From NCBI GenBank assembly GCA_015058945.1, contig SVBF01000018.1, positions 62,001-126,000 of the forward strand: 64,000 bases of DNA, given 5' to 3'. The position numbers and the translations under genes are program-made. Positions 28,068 through 35,796 of the stretch are shown here, in pieces. The notes under the pieces are model-generated. The model was given only the letters and a program-made list of their open reading frames with translations, was not told the DNA's origin and searched no databases. How positions within the stretch are numbered: position 1 is the stretch's first letter; each line of letters starts with the position of its first letter. This DNA comes from Erysipelotrichaceae bacterium. GTDB taxonomy: Bacteria; Bacillota_I; Bacilli_A; RFN20; CAG-826.

Positions 28068-28967
28068 ATGAAAGCTTATTTCCACCAAGAAAAATGTCCC
28101 GAGTGTGAAAAGTATTACGACCCCACGCTCAACGTCTGCCCCCATTGCGGCCATCAAGAGCCCGAGCGACGGGACTTCCATGCCTTTGAGCACCACGTCC
28201 ACGATTCTTTTATTTGGCAGATTGTCCTTTTCCTCATCGGCTTTGCGGGACTACAGATCCTCGGTTTCCTCCTCGCGGCCATCCTTCAGGTGACCTTCAT
28301 GGCGACCCATCCTGGTTGCACCCCCGAAGAAATCACCCAATACCTCCAAAGCGTCTCCGCCAACTTCACCGCCTCAGGCGTGACCTACGTCATCATCTTT
28401 GCCATCTATTTCCTCATCTTTGGCCTAAGGAAACGCTTCAAAGAACTCTTTCATTCCTTCGCCAAAGCCAAGAATTACCTTTTCGGCGCGATCGGTGGCA
28501 TCGCGATCCTCGGCGCCACGATGCTTTATAGCCTCATCATCAACGTCATCCTCCGCGCGACGGGATTTGGGGAGATCGGGGTAAACAACAACGAAACCGC
28601 GATTCGCGCCATCACCATCGCCTTCCCGGCGCTAAGCCTCATCGTCTTTGGCTTCGTCGGCCCGCTATGCGAAGAACTCGCCTACCGCGTCGGCTTATTC
28701 GGCTTCATGTCGCGCTTAGGCAAATTGCTTGGCTATTCCATCAGCGCGATGATCTTCGGTCTCATCCACTTCAATTGGAACGCCCTCGGAAGCGGTGACG
28801 CGAATGCCATCGTCGTCGAATTCGCCAACCTCCCCGGCTATGTCGGTTCGGGTCTTGCCCTCGCCTTCCTCTATGACCGCTTTGGCCTATGCTCGTCCTA
28901 TGTCGCCCACGCCTTCAATAACGTCTTCTCCCTCTCCATGACCCTCATCCAAGGAGGCGCTAACTGA
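28068..28967 (+). CDS. CPBP (CAAX-protease-like) membrane protease with N-terminal zinc ribbon
   Basis: Residues 1-30 hold a zinc ribbon (CPECEKYYDP, CPHCGHQ). Multiple membrane helices follow. The CPBP catalytic signatures are all visible: Glu-Glu-x3-Arg in CEELAYRVG, FGLIHFNWN, and the second His in VAHAFNNVF. CPBP intramembrane metalloproteases process prenylated or bacteriocin-like substrates in other systems, and the substrate here is unknown. The 299-aa gene is followed one base later by traX, so they form an operon. Confidence 0.9.
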   Translation: MKAYFHQEKCPECEKYYDPTLNVCPHCGHQEPERRDFHAFEHHVHDSFIWQIVLFLIGFAGLQILGFLLAAILQVTFMATHPGCTPEEITQYLQSVSANFTASGVTYVIIFAIYFLIFGLRKRFKELFHSFAKAKNYLFGAIGGIAILGATMLYSLIINVILRATGFGEIGVNNNETAIRAITIAFPALSLIVFGFVGPLCEELAYRVGLFGFMSRLGKLLGYSISAMIFGLIHFNWNALGSGDANAIVVEFANLPGYVGSGLALAFLYDRFGLCSSYVAHAFNNVFSLSMTLIQGGAN

Positions 28968-28968
28968 C

Positions 28969-29877
28969 ATGCCCGAAAAGAACTCCCCTCAGGTCCTCTC
29001 CGGCTTTGTGATCAAAATCATTGGCTTTTTGACCATGACCTTGGACCACATCGGTCTCTTCGTCATGAACCGCTATTTCGGCGATAACCCCAGCCTTTAT
29101 CAAATGGGCTATGTCTTCCGTTGCATCGGCCGCATCGCCATGCCGATCTTCGCCTTGTTCATCGCCGAGGGCGTCGTCCACACCCATCGCCCCTGGCGGT
29201 ACTTCTTCCGGCTGCTTGCGATGCACCTCGCCATCTCCCTCGGCTTAACCATATATTTCTATGCGATCCCAAACCCCGCCCTCGATCCAAGCCAAATCGA
29301 AGGCAACGCCTTTGCCGATTTGAGTTTGCTCGCCCTCACCCTCATCCTCTTCCGTCAACGCGGTTGGCGTAAGGCTCTTTCGGCTTTGCCGATCGCCTTT
29401 GCGATCTTTAGTTATGTCATCACGACGTACGAACGCGCCAACCTCGTGACCATCACTTGGTTCCCCGCCTATATCCGCCCCGGCTATAGCATCATGGGCT
29501 TGCTCATCGGCATCGGCTTCTATTTCGCCTACCCGATCGCGAATAGGATTTCCAAGCCTTTGGTCGAAGGCGCGGGCATCTCCATGGAGGCTTACCAAGA
29601 GACCAAGTCCTATCGAAAGATAGTCAACCTCGTCGGGCTGGCGTTCTTCTTTTTCATCGGGGTCGTCTTCTGGGGCATCAGTTACATCGGCTACACCTCC
29701 TCCTTCCGCCCTTATGACACTTATTGGATGCAAATTCAGAGCTACATGCTCTTAGCGATCATCCCCATCTATTTCTATTCCGGGAAGCGCGGATACGACT
29801 CCAAAGCCATGCGATATATCACCTATTTTTATTACCCGGTGCATCTCGCTATCATCTTCTTGGCTTTTTCGTTATAG
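28969..29877 (+). CDS. TraX family membrane protein
   Basis: The 302-aa protein has about eight membrane helices. The N-terminal LSGFVIKIIGFLTMTLDHIG and CIGRIAMPIFALFIAEG are typical of TraX/acyltransferase-like proteins, originally named for F-pilin N-acetylation but common in Bacillota without conjugation genes. There is no conjugation cluster here. The AAGGAGGCGC Shine-Dalgarno lies in the end of the upstream CPBP gene. Confidence 0.88.
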   Translation: MPEKNSPQVLSGFVIKIIGFLTMTLDHIGLFVMNRYFGDNPSLYQMGYVFRCIGRIAMPIFALFIAEGVVHTHRPWRYFFRLLAMHLAISLGLTIYFYAIPNPALDPSQIEGNAFADLSLLALTLILFRQRGWRKALSALPIAFAIFSYVITTYERANLVTITWFPAYIRPGYSIMGLLIGIGFYFAYPIANRISKPLVEGAGISMEAYQETKSYRKIVNLVGLAFFFFIGVVFWGISYIGYTSSFRPYDTYWMQIQSYMLLAIIPIYFYSGKRGYDSKAMRYITYFYYPVHLAIIFLAFSL

Positions 29878-29901
29878 TGTTGCCGAAAGGAGCTATTATC
29901 C

Positions 29902-30207
29902 ATGATCATCCACATCGAATCCGTCCAACAGTTCGACGAACTCCTCGCCAAAGGCGAAGTCCTCGTCGATTTCTTCGCCACCTGGTGCGGCCCTTGCAAA
30001 ATGCTTAGCCCCATCATCGAATCCGTCGCCGCCGAAAACCCGGGCCTCACGGTCCTCAAGGTCGACGTCGATGAGGTCGGTGCCTTGGCCCAGCGTTATG
30101 GCATCGCCTCCATCCCGACCCTCATCCGCTTCGTCGACGGCGTGGAGAAGGACAAAGCCCTCGGCTATATGCCGAAGCCGAAACTTCTCGCCTTCCTCGG
30201 CAAGTAA
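29902..30207 (+). CDS. trxA: Thioredoxin
   Basis: A standard cytosolic thioredoxin of 101 aa. The active site WCGPCK has its cysteines at 29 and 32, and the cis-Pro segment reads GIASIPTLI. It reduces protein disulfides with electrons from thioredoxin reductase, which is not in this window. It starts 24 bases after traX with AAAGGAGC upstream, and a strong terminator follows. A TATAGT in the gap could give it a separate promoter. Confidence 0.96.
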   Translation: MIIHIESVQQFDELLAKGEVLVDFFATWCGPCKMLSPIIESVAAENPGLTVLKVDVDEVGALAQRYGIASIPTLIRFVDGVEKDKALGYMPKPKLLAFLGK

Positions 30208-30215
30208 GCGAAGAT

Positions 30216-30248
30216 GCCCTAAGCGGTTTGATCCCTTAGGGTTTTCTT
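30216..30248 (+). terminator. Intrinsic terminator of the CPBP-traX-trxA unit
   Basis: CCCTAAG at 30217-30223 pairs with CTTAGGG at 30235-30241, followed by TTTTCTTTC. Confidence 0.8.
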
Positions 30249-30277
30249 TCGACTATTTATACATAAAGAAGAGAGCG

Positions 30278-30604
30278 TTATCTCAATTTGGCTCTGGGTT
30301 TCAATACTTCGACCTGTTTAGGGAAGGCTAATACTCCAAAGCGATTTATCGAGTATGACAACCTTGGATTGGATTTAGAGGTTATCTTTTTTTCGATTGC
30401 CATGACCAAGGCATCAGATTCCTCCGTCTTCGGATTAGAAAGGCAGACATCTCCCACCGAAATAGCATATTCATCTATTTCTTCTAGGTCACAAAAACAA
30501 CAGTGATTTTGCATTCTTGAATCGACGTCACGCCGTTGATATCGACCGACCGCCGTCTTCAAAGTGGCTTCATGACAATAAGGCGATTGCTCTCTACCCA
30601 TCAC
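30278..30604 (-). CDS. Doubtful small orphan ORF
   Basis: A 108-aa frame with a GTG-ATG start (ATG at 30601-30599) in the AT-richer patch. It contains a cysteine pair (NHCCFCDLEE) and a basic C-terminus. No family is recognised. It abuts the decayed membrane reading frame upstream in TGATG fashion, the only hint that it is translated. Codon use differs from the rest of the window. It may be a foreign gene, a fragment, or chance. Confidence 0.3.
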   Translation of the reverse strand: MMGREQSPYCHEATLKTAVGRYQRRDVDSRMQNHCCFCDLEEIDEYAISVGDVCLSNPKTEESDALVMAIEKKITSKSNPRLSYSINRFGVLAFPKQVEVLKPRAKLR

Positions 30605-30799
30605 ACAAACAAACCATCATATATTACGTAAATGCAACCGCCACCAATTGCAGTCAAAATGATGATGAGAAAAAGAGTGAGACCAACCATATTTCCGTCC
30701 ACGACCCCAAAACAACTCCAACGCAAAAAGCGTTATTCCAGCCACGACAATTAACATATACGCATGGACATGGGCAGACAGTAATAATGCCGTTTGTCT
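30601..30799 (-). pseudogene. Possible frameshifted two-helix membrane protein remnant
   Basis: Two overlapping frames each encode a hydrophobic helix. One (30617-30799) reads ALLLSAHVHAYMLIVVAGIT and then LFALELFWG. The other (30601-30690) reads MVGLTLFLIIILTAIGGG and ends in YDGLFV and a stop. Joined by a single frameshift near 30690-30720, they give a coherent two-helix protein end. No complete intact frame exists. The call is an inference from hydrophobicity, and the DNA is visibly richer in A and T than its surroundings. Confidence 0.3.
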
Positions 30800-30867
30800 T
30801 TATGAGAGGTAGTCGTCCAGTTTACCTATGGTAAGTTGACCAAATATGTTTTGTACCTTTTTGCTAG

Positions 30868-31197
30868 TCACAACACATCAATTAATCTCTTTATTTTGAT
30901 GTCACCGCCAAATTCATAAAACTCGGTCTTTTGAGCCCAGCGCTTCGGTAGTTCTTTTACCACCTCATAAGGCATTATGACGGGGATTAGGTCCTGAACC
31001 TTCCTCGCAGTTTTCGGAGCGATATAAAGAACCCCCATCGCCATCCAATCGTATTTCATTGACAGCCAATTCATAAAACCGGGCTTCTTGTAACCAATTG
31101 CCCAGACATCGCTTAAGCGAACAAGCAGTCTTCCGCCATCGGAATAGACAATTCTATCGTCCAATACTGTTAATTTTGTGTAATGTATCGGAATCAT
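30868..31197 (-). CDS. Hypothetical protein (AT-rich patch)
   Basis: The 109-aa protein begins MIPIHYTKLTVLDDRIVYSD. It is soluble and resembles a small beta-rich or PH-like fold (LLVRLSDVWAIGYKKPGF), but no family is recognised. The ATG lies two bases after the stop of the upstream small gene, suggesting coupling. A TATATT five bases before the ATG could give leaderless initiation. Orphan and atypical in base use, it is possibly acquired. Confidence 0.55.
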   Translation of the reverse strand: MIPIHYTKLTVLDDRIVYSDGGRLLVRLSDVWAIGYKKPGFMNWLSMKYDWMAMGVLYIAPKTARKVQDLIPVIMPYEVVKELPKRWAQKTEFYEFGGDIKIKRLIDVL

Positions 31198-31199
31198 GG

Positions 31200-31388
31200 T
31201 CAAATATAATTGTCAAGCCAATCAGACAGCCAGTTTTCCCCTACGAAATATACCGCTTTGGCTGCACCATAGCCAAGATAGTACATTGACTTCGCCATGA
31301 TGAAAGCGACATATGCAGAATTATAGTTCGAAGCCGCGGTCGCAACCGCTTTGGTGATATTCGCGGAGGAAAAGGGTGCGCTGGACAA
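31200..31388 (-). CDS. Small hypothetical protein, possibly 5'-truncated
   Basis: A 62-aa frame from a TTG at 31388, rich in Ala, Ser and Tyr (ITKAVATAASNYNSAYVAFI, then MAKSMYYLGYGAAKAVYFVG). There is no ATG between the TTG and the upstream in-frame stop, and no clear Shine-Dalgarno, so the real 5' end may have been lost by mutation. It is coupled to the next gene. No family is recognised. Confidence 0.4.
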   Translation of the reverse strand: MSSAPFSSANITKAVATAASNYNSAYVAFIMAKSMYYLGYGAAKAVYFVGENWLSDWLDNYI

Positions 31389-31551
31389 TCTCGGAACATT
31401 GCAATTCGATGGTCTTCATAAATGGTCGTCTTTTCCATAATTATGGGGACGGGGTGTCGGGAGTTCAATTACCGGAGATAATTCATTGCCCATCCGAGTT
31501 TTGACTCGCGGATCATCAATCCTCCGCATAAAAATCCCGATTCCTTTTTCA

Positions 31552-31580
31552 TTGGACAAGACGGGCGACTATGCTATATT
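31552..31580 (+). promoter_or_regulatory. Promoter of the tRNA-Asp/tRNA-Gly operon
   Basis: TTGGAC (31552-31557) and TATATT (31575-31580) are separated by exactly 17 bases. The expected start lies about five bases before tRNA-Asp. It is the clearest full -35/-10 pair in the window. Confidence 0.75.
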
Positions 31581-31591
31581 TATCCCCGCTC

Positions 31592-31667
31592 GGACCATTG
31601 GTGTAGCGGCCAACATGCTTCCCTGTCACGGAAGAGATCACGAGTTCGAATCTCGTATGGTCCGCCA
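31592..31667 (+). tRNA. tRNA-Asp (anticodon GTC)
   Basis: A 76-nt cloverleaf. Acceptor arms are GGACCAT and ATGGTCC, then discriminator G and an encoded CCA. The anticodon stem CTTCC/GGAAG encloses loop CTGTCAC with anticodon GTC. The T arm is ACGAG-TTCGAAT-CTCGT. Confidence 0.97.
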
Positions 31668-31669
31668 GC

Positions 31670-31743
31670 GCAGGTGTAGTTCAGTGGTAGAACACCAGCC
31701 TTCCAAGCTGGTTATGCGGGTCCGATTCCCGTCACCTGCTCCA
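31670..31743 (+). tRNA. tRNA-Gly (anticodon TCC)
   Basis: A 74-nt cloverleaf beginning two bases after tRNA-Asp. Acceptor GCAGGTG pairs with CACCTGC, then discriminator T and encoded CCA. The anticodon stem CCAGC/GCTGG encloses loop CTTCCAA with anticodon TCC. It is co-transcribed with tRNA-Asp. Confidence 0.97.
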
Positions 31744-31755
31744 TCGAGCGAAGAC

Positions 31756-31783
31756 GTTCCGGATTTCCGGAACTTTTCTTTTT
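31756..31783 (+). terminator. Intrinsic terminator of the tRNA operon
   Basis: GTTCCGG-ATTT-CCGGAAC is a perfect 7-bp stem with a 4-base loop followed by TTTTCTTTTT, 12 bases after tRNA-Gly. Confidence 0.9.
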
Positions 31784-31795
31784 ATGCGCGCTCGA

Positions 31796-31801
31796 TACAA
31801 T
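31796..31801 (+). promoter_or_regulatory. -10 box of rdgB, leaderless configuration
   Basis: TACAAT is followed by eight bases and the ATG at 31810. The expected transcription start falls at or next to the start codon. Confidence 0.55.
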
Positions 31802-31809
31802 AGGCCCAT

Positions 31810-32397
31810 ATGAACAAACAGATCTGCCTCGCCACCAACAACAAAGGAAAACTCCGCGAATACCGCGAGATCCTCGCCCCGATGGGGTTCACCATCTATT
31901 CCCCCGCCGACCTCAACATCGATTTCGACGTCGATGAGACCGGCGCGGATTACCGCGAGAACTCTTTACTTAAAGCAAAGGGGCTACGCAAACTCGTCCC
32001 CTTCCCCGTCATCGCGGATGACTCCGGGTTAGAGATCCTCGCCCTTGATTGTTTCCCCGGACTACATAGTTCCCGCTTTGCCGAAAGCATGGGCGGCTAT
32101 CCCAAGGCCTACGAAGAGATCTTCCGCCGTTTGGAAGGCAAAGACCGTTCCGCCCGCTTCCGCTGCTGCATCTGCTACTTGGAGAACGAGGATTCGAAGC
32201 CGCTCTATTTTGAAGGCTTCTGCCCCGGGCAAATCCTAAACGCCCCTCACGGCACGAATGGCTTTGGCTATGACCCCATCTTCCATAGCGAAGAGGCCGA
32301 CATCGATTTCGGCGTCGCCTCGGAAGAAACGAAAAACGCCGTCAGCCATAGGGCCAAGGCGTTACAGAAACTCAAGGTTTTCTTCGCTATCGGATGA
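31810..32397 (+). CDS. rdgB: Non-canonical purine NTP pyrophosphatase (RdgB/HAM1)
   Basis: RdgB hydrolyses dITP, XTP and ITP to monophosphates, keeping them out of DNA and RNA. The 195-aa protein shows the family landmarks: LATNNKGKLREYREIL at the N-terminus, DETGADYRENSLLKA, ADDSGLEI with the catalytic acidic residues, GTNGFGYDPIF, and the C-terminal SHRAKAL. Promoter spacing implies a leaderless mRNA. The 3' end overlaps the convergent yhhN-like gene by 11 bases. Confidence 0.95.
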   Translation: MNKQICLATNNKGKLREYREILAPMGFTIYSPADLNIDFDVDETGADYRENSLLKAKGLRKLVPFPVIADDSGLEILALDCFPGLHSSRFAESMGGYPKAYEEIFRRLEGKDRSARFRCCICYLENEDSKPLYFEGFCPGQILNAPHGTNGFGYDPIFHSEEADIDFGVASEETKNAVSHRAKALQKLKVFFAIG

Positions 32398-33067
32398 GAT
32401 AGGTGAGGACCAAACCGGTCACCAATAGACCCTGCGCGAGCAAATAGCTCGCCATGATATAGAAGTCGCGTCGCTTGACGTCCCTTTTGAACATCGTCCA
32501 CGTGAGGAACATGTCGCTGCCGATGAAACAGAACGAGCCAAAGATGCATAGCAATCCGAAATTGACCATGCCCTTCGAGCAAAGGATGATCGACCAAATG
32601 AGGTCGAGGAAGAGGAAGGCGAAATACATCGTGCCCCCAAAGATGAGCTTCTTTTGATGGACGATGCGTTTGGAGATGTGGACGCCGAAGATCGGGAAGA
32701 GGATGATCCATAGGACCGTCGCGACATAGTAGCCCCAATGCAACGGTTCGCATAGGCGCATCATCGCGATGATGTAGAGGATGTGGCCCGCAAGGAAAGA
32801 GACCATCCCGCTGACGAAAGGCCAAACCTTATGTTTCTTTAATAAGAAGGCGTCGCCGAGGCAGCCGAGGAAGCAGCCAAGATAAACCAAAGGCTGTCCG
32901 GGCAAGGCGATGGTCGCGGCGATCGAAAGGAACAGGGTCGTGAGGCATTTCGTCGCCATGCGGCAACGCTCCATCTCGAAATAGCAAAAGACGAGATGGA
33001 CGATCGAGGCCAAGACGAAGAGGCCGAAAAAGACGTAGCTGGCGATGGGAATCAAATTCCAATCCAT
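32387..33067 (-). CDS. YhhN family membrane protein (lysoplasmalogenase-like)
   Basis: The 226-aa protein has about eight membrane helices and matches the YhhN/TMEM86 layout, with GCLGDAFLL and FCFIGSDMFLTW as the two recognisable acidic membrane motifs. Characterised relatives hydrolyse the vinyl-ether bond of lysoplasmalogens. Whether this organism makes plasmalogens is unknown. The start at 33067 has AAGGAG and an upstream TATAAT with a leader of about 20 bases, so this gene has a normal ribosome binding site. It converges on rdgB. Confidence 0.8.
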   Translation of the reverse strand: MDWNLIPIASYVFFGLFVLASIVHLVFCYFEMERCRMATKCLTTLFLSIAATIALPGQPLVYLGCFLGCLGDAFLLKKHKVWPFVSGMVSFLAGHILYIIAMMRLCEPLHWGYYVATVLWIILFPIFGVHISKRIVHQKKLIFGGTMYFAFLFLDLIWSIILCSKGMVNFGLLCIFGSFCFIGSDMFLTWTMFKRDVKRRDFYIMASYLLAQGLLVTGLVLTYLIR

Positions 33068-33113
33068 AGGCGTGCTCCTTGCTTTGATTATACATCATGC
33101 GTTTTTGCGGATT

Positions 33114-33119
33114 TATAAT
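33114..33119 (+). promoter_or_regulatory. -10 box of MFS gene, leaderless configuration
   Basis: TATAAT is followed by TATCGAT and the ATG at 33127, a 7-base gap. It lies within 50 bases of the divergent yhhN-like start, so the two promoters are back to back. Confidence 0.6.
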
Positions 33120-33126
33120 TATCGAT

Positions 33127-34524
33127 ATGAAAGATAAGACTCACTCCCTCGGGGCGAGGAGATGGACCGCCATCATCCTCATCGGGCTTTTCGGGCAGAT
33201 CGCCTGGGCCATCGAAAACAATTACATCAACCTTTGGGTCTATTCCCAATCCCATAACGCGAGCCACATCACTTGGATGACGATGGCTTCGGCGGTCGTG
33301 GCGACGCTGACGACCTTCTTTATCGGCGCTTTGTCCGACAAACTGGGCAAAAGGAAAATCTTCATCGCGCTTGGATATTCCATATGGGGCGTCACCGTCT
33401 TCCTCTTTGGCGTCATGTCCTTGGCCAATATGTCGGGCATGGCCGGAGGTGACCTCACCAAAGGCATCTTGCTCGTCGGCGTCATGAACGTCGTCGTGGA
33501 TTGCCTCATGACCTTCTTTGGCTCAAGCGCCAACGACGCCGCCTTCAACGCTTACGTCACCGACGAGACGAATGAACGAAATCGCCCCCTCGTCGAGTCC
33601 ATCCTTTCCGTCATGCCGTTGCTCTCGATGGCGTTGATGCTCGGGGTCGGCATCATCCTCGGAATCCCCGGAACCCAGGGGGATACGCCGAATGACGTTT
33701 GGGCCAATTCCGTCGCAAAACCCTGGTTGATTTTCTTTCTGATCTTCGGCGTCGCCACCACATTGGTCGGCGTCGCGTCGTTCTTTTTGCTGCCGAAAGA
33801 CCATATCGAGCCAAACCGCGACGACGCTTATTTCAAACACATGGTCAAAGGCTTCTTCCCCAAGACCGTCAAGGCCAATCCCCTTCTTTACATTGCCCTG
33901 CTCGGCTTCATGCTCTTCAACATCGGCGTCGATTCGTTCATGCCCTACATCATGGTCTATATGCAAAACCTCCCCTTCATGGGCAATAACGGCATGGACT
34001 TCATGCTCGCCCTAGGCATCATCTTCGGCGTGGCGACGCTGCTCGTCTTGCTCATCGGCGCCTTCCTTAACCGCATCGGCAAAATGAAGGTTCTGATCCC
34101 CGCGGTCGTCATGATGTTCCTCGGCGCATTAGGTTTATTCCTCTTCGATTCCGCTTTCGCCGGCAGCGTCATCGCGGGCATCTTCCTCATCGGTGGCTAC
34201 CTCATCGGCACCGCTTCCTTAGGCGCGGAGATCCGCGACCTCACCCCCGAAAACGACGTCGGGGCGTTCCAGTCGGTCCGCATGGTCTTCGTCGTCATGA
34301 TCCCGATGATCGTCGGCAGCAATATCTCCCTGTTTGCCTTCCAGACCCCCGAAGTCCTCGATCCCTCCACCGGGGCCGTGCAAAAATCCCCGGACAAATG
34401 GATGTTCGTCGTCACGATGGTCGCCTGCGCCTTGACCATTGTCCCCATCGTTTGGCTGCTCATCGCCAAAAAGAAGAAAAACGTCCTCGCCGAAGTGGAA
34501 TCCACCCAAGACAAGGTAGAGTAG
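33127..34524 (+). CDS. MFS transporter (GPH/SLC45-like)
   Basis: The 465-aa protein has about twelve membrane helices, with the MFS loop GALSDKLGKRKIF between helices 2 and 3 and the family-like start WTAIILIGLFGQIAWAIENN. This N-terminal pattern resembles sugar/cation symporters of the GPH or SLC45 type. The substrate is unknown and no sugar genes are adjacent. The ATG at 33127 is preferred over an upstream one at 33097 because of the promoter position. The next gene begins 60 bases later. Confidence 0.85.
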   Translation: MKDKTHSLGARRWTAIILIGLFGQIAWAIENNYINLWVYSQSHNASHITWMTMASAVVATLTTFFIGALSDKLGKRKIFIALGYSIWGVTVFLFGVMSLANMSGMAGGDLTKGILLVGVMNVVVDCLMTFFGSSANDAAFNAYVTDETNERNRPLVESILSVMPLLSMALMLGVGIILGIPGTQGDTPNDVWANSVAKPWLIFFLIFGVATTLVGVASFFLLPKDHIEPNRDDAYFKHMVKGFFPKTVKANPLLYIALLGFMLFNIGVDSFMPYIMVYMQNLPFMGNNGMDFMLALGIIFGVATLLVLLIGAFLNRIGKMKVLIPAVVMMFLGALGLFLFDSAFAGSVIAGIFLIGGYLIGTASLGAEIRDLTPENDVGAFQSVRMVFVVMIPMIVGSNISLFAFQTPEVLDPSTGAVQKSPDKWMFVVTMVACALTIVPIVWLLIAKKKKNVLAEVESTQDKVE

Positions 34525-34584
34525 AACTCTAATGTTGCCCCTAGTCAAAACGAAGGGTATATTTATCCACGGCAGGTTTTAAAC

Positions 34585-35049
34585 ATGAACAATCGCAAAG
34601 TAAACATTGTGCTCGGCATCCTCGTGTCCGTGCTCGCCATCGTCTCCGTCTTCATTCTCTTCGCCACGGCCTTCGGCAAATCCGATTATTCGGATCACCC
34701 CTCGACCCTCGGCAGCTGCTTCAACGTCATGTTCGGCAATCAGGGCTTCGAACCCGTCCCCGGACTCATCGTCGCCTTCGTGCTCCAGTGCGTCGCCATC
34801 CTCTTTGCCCTCATCGGGACCATCCTCCCCGGCAAGATCGGCGGGCTCTCCCTCGGCATCGCCGCGGCCAGCATGGTCGGCGGCGGCATCCTCTGGCTCC
34901 TCGCCCCCTCGATGTTCAGCTCCATCAACCCGATCGCCGCCCAAGCCGAGACCGTCACCCACGGCACCGGCACCATCCTCACCGCGGTCATCTGCTTCCT
35001 CGGCGGATTGCTCGGCCTCTATGGCGGCTACCGCGCGATCAAGGAATAA
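34585..35049 (+). CDS. Small integral membrane protein, unknown
   Basis: A 154-aa protein with four predicted membrane helices (IVLGILVSVLAIVSVFILFA, LIVAFVLQCVAILFALIG, a Gly-rich third, and LTAVICFLGGLLGLYGGY). No conserved motif is recognised. A TATATT lies in the gap after the MFS gene, so it may be separately transcribed. A weak CAGG is the only ribosome-binding candidate. A terminator follows. Confidence 0.7.
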   Translation: MNNRKVNIVLGILVSVLAIVSVFILFATAFGKSDYSDHPSTLGSCFNVMFGNQGFEPVPGLIVAFVLQCVAILFALIGTILPGKIGGLSLGIAAASMVGGGILWLLAPSMFSSINPIAAQAETVTHGTGTILTAVICFLGGLLGLYGGYRAIKE

Positions 35050-35067
35050 CCGAAAAAACCCATTGCA

Positions 35068-35096
35068 AAGGTCACCTCACATGGTGGCCTTTTTCG
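35068..35096 (+). terminator. Intrinsic terminator after the small membrane protein
   Basis: AAGGTCACC pairs with GGTGGCCTT (one G-U) around a 6-base loop, followed by a T-run. Confidence 0.75.
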
Positions 35097-35139
35097 TTAG
35101 AAAACGGCGTACGTGACGCCGCTTCCACTTCTTAAATAT

Positions 35140-35628
35140 TTATTTACCCGCGTGTAGGCGGATGTACTCGGGCACTTGGTCCACCGGCATCTCCAAAGCG
35201 AATCCGAGCTCACCATAGACGATCGGCATCGCCCTACTCACGAACTGGGCGTCCATGGAGTTGAGGTGGCCATCCCTCGCTTTGCGTTGCAACGCGCCTT
35301 CCATCAGGGTGGCGAGGTCTTCGACATAGCCGGAACGAAGGGCGGTGTCATAGGCGTTTTTGCGCGCCTTGGAATCGGTGATATAGAGGTTTTCCCGGAT
35401 ATTGGGCCACTTATGGATCAATTCCAGAGCGAGTTCCTTGGTTAGCGGGCGGCGCAAGGAAGCGGGATTATCGACGGGGACGCGGACGATGTTGTTTTTG
35501 TCATCGCCATAAAAGGGCGAAAGGACGTAATAGAGGTTGCCCGAATCGTCGCCGGAAAGCGGCTCGATGGCTTTGATTTTGCATACGCCACAGTGCGTGT
35601 GGAAGACATAACTATCGATCTCGTACAT
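35140..35628 (-). CDS. CarD/CdnL-like transcription regulator
   Basis: The 162-aa protein has an N-terminal CarD/TRCF RNA-polymerase-interacting domain (MYEIDSYVFHTHCGVCKIKA, then YYVLSPFYGDDKNNIVRVPV) and a C-terminal helical part. CarD/CdnL proteins bind the RNA polymerase beta subunit and stabilise open complexes at rRNA and other promoters. It has AAAGGAGAGG before the ATG and TATACT about 50 bases upstream, a normal leader. No terminator is clear. Confidence 0.88.
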   Translation of the reverse strand: MYEIDSYVFHTHCGVCKIKAIEPLSGDDSGNLYYVLSPFYGDDKNNIVRVPVDNPASLRRPLTKELALELIHKWPNIRENLYITDSKARKNAYDTALRSGYVEDLATLMEGALQRKARDGHLNSMDAQFVSRAMPIVYGELGFALEMPVDQVPEYIRLHAGK

Positions 35629-35796
35629 GGCCTCTCCTTTCGTCGAACTGTTTCTTATTCGTAAAAAGTATACTCAAAAAATCCCAATTTCCCATGAAAA
35701 AACGAAAAAACAACGGAAAAATCTTAATTTTCTTCGATTTTATCTAGGTGTTGGCTTTGGCGTTTTTGTCATGGAAAAACGTCAACCAAGGGTGGA

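Noticed and set aside
30517-30834. 105-aa plus-strand frame in the AT-rich patch
   Set aside because: No ribosome binding site or promoter, odd composition (His, Gln, Thr), and it lies opposite the hydrophobic decayed frames.
31486-31803. 105-aa frame running through both tRNA genes
   Set aside because: Known type of false ORF produced by tRNA sequences (ends in the pattern VRFPSPAP); both tRNAs fold well.
32268-32825. 185-aa minus-strand frame overlapping rdgB and the yhhN-like gene
   Set aside because: Different frame from both recognised proteins, His/Pro/Arg-rich, no start signal.
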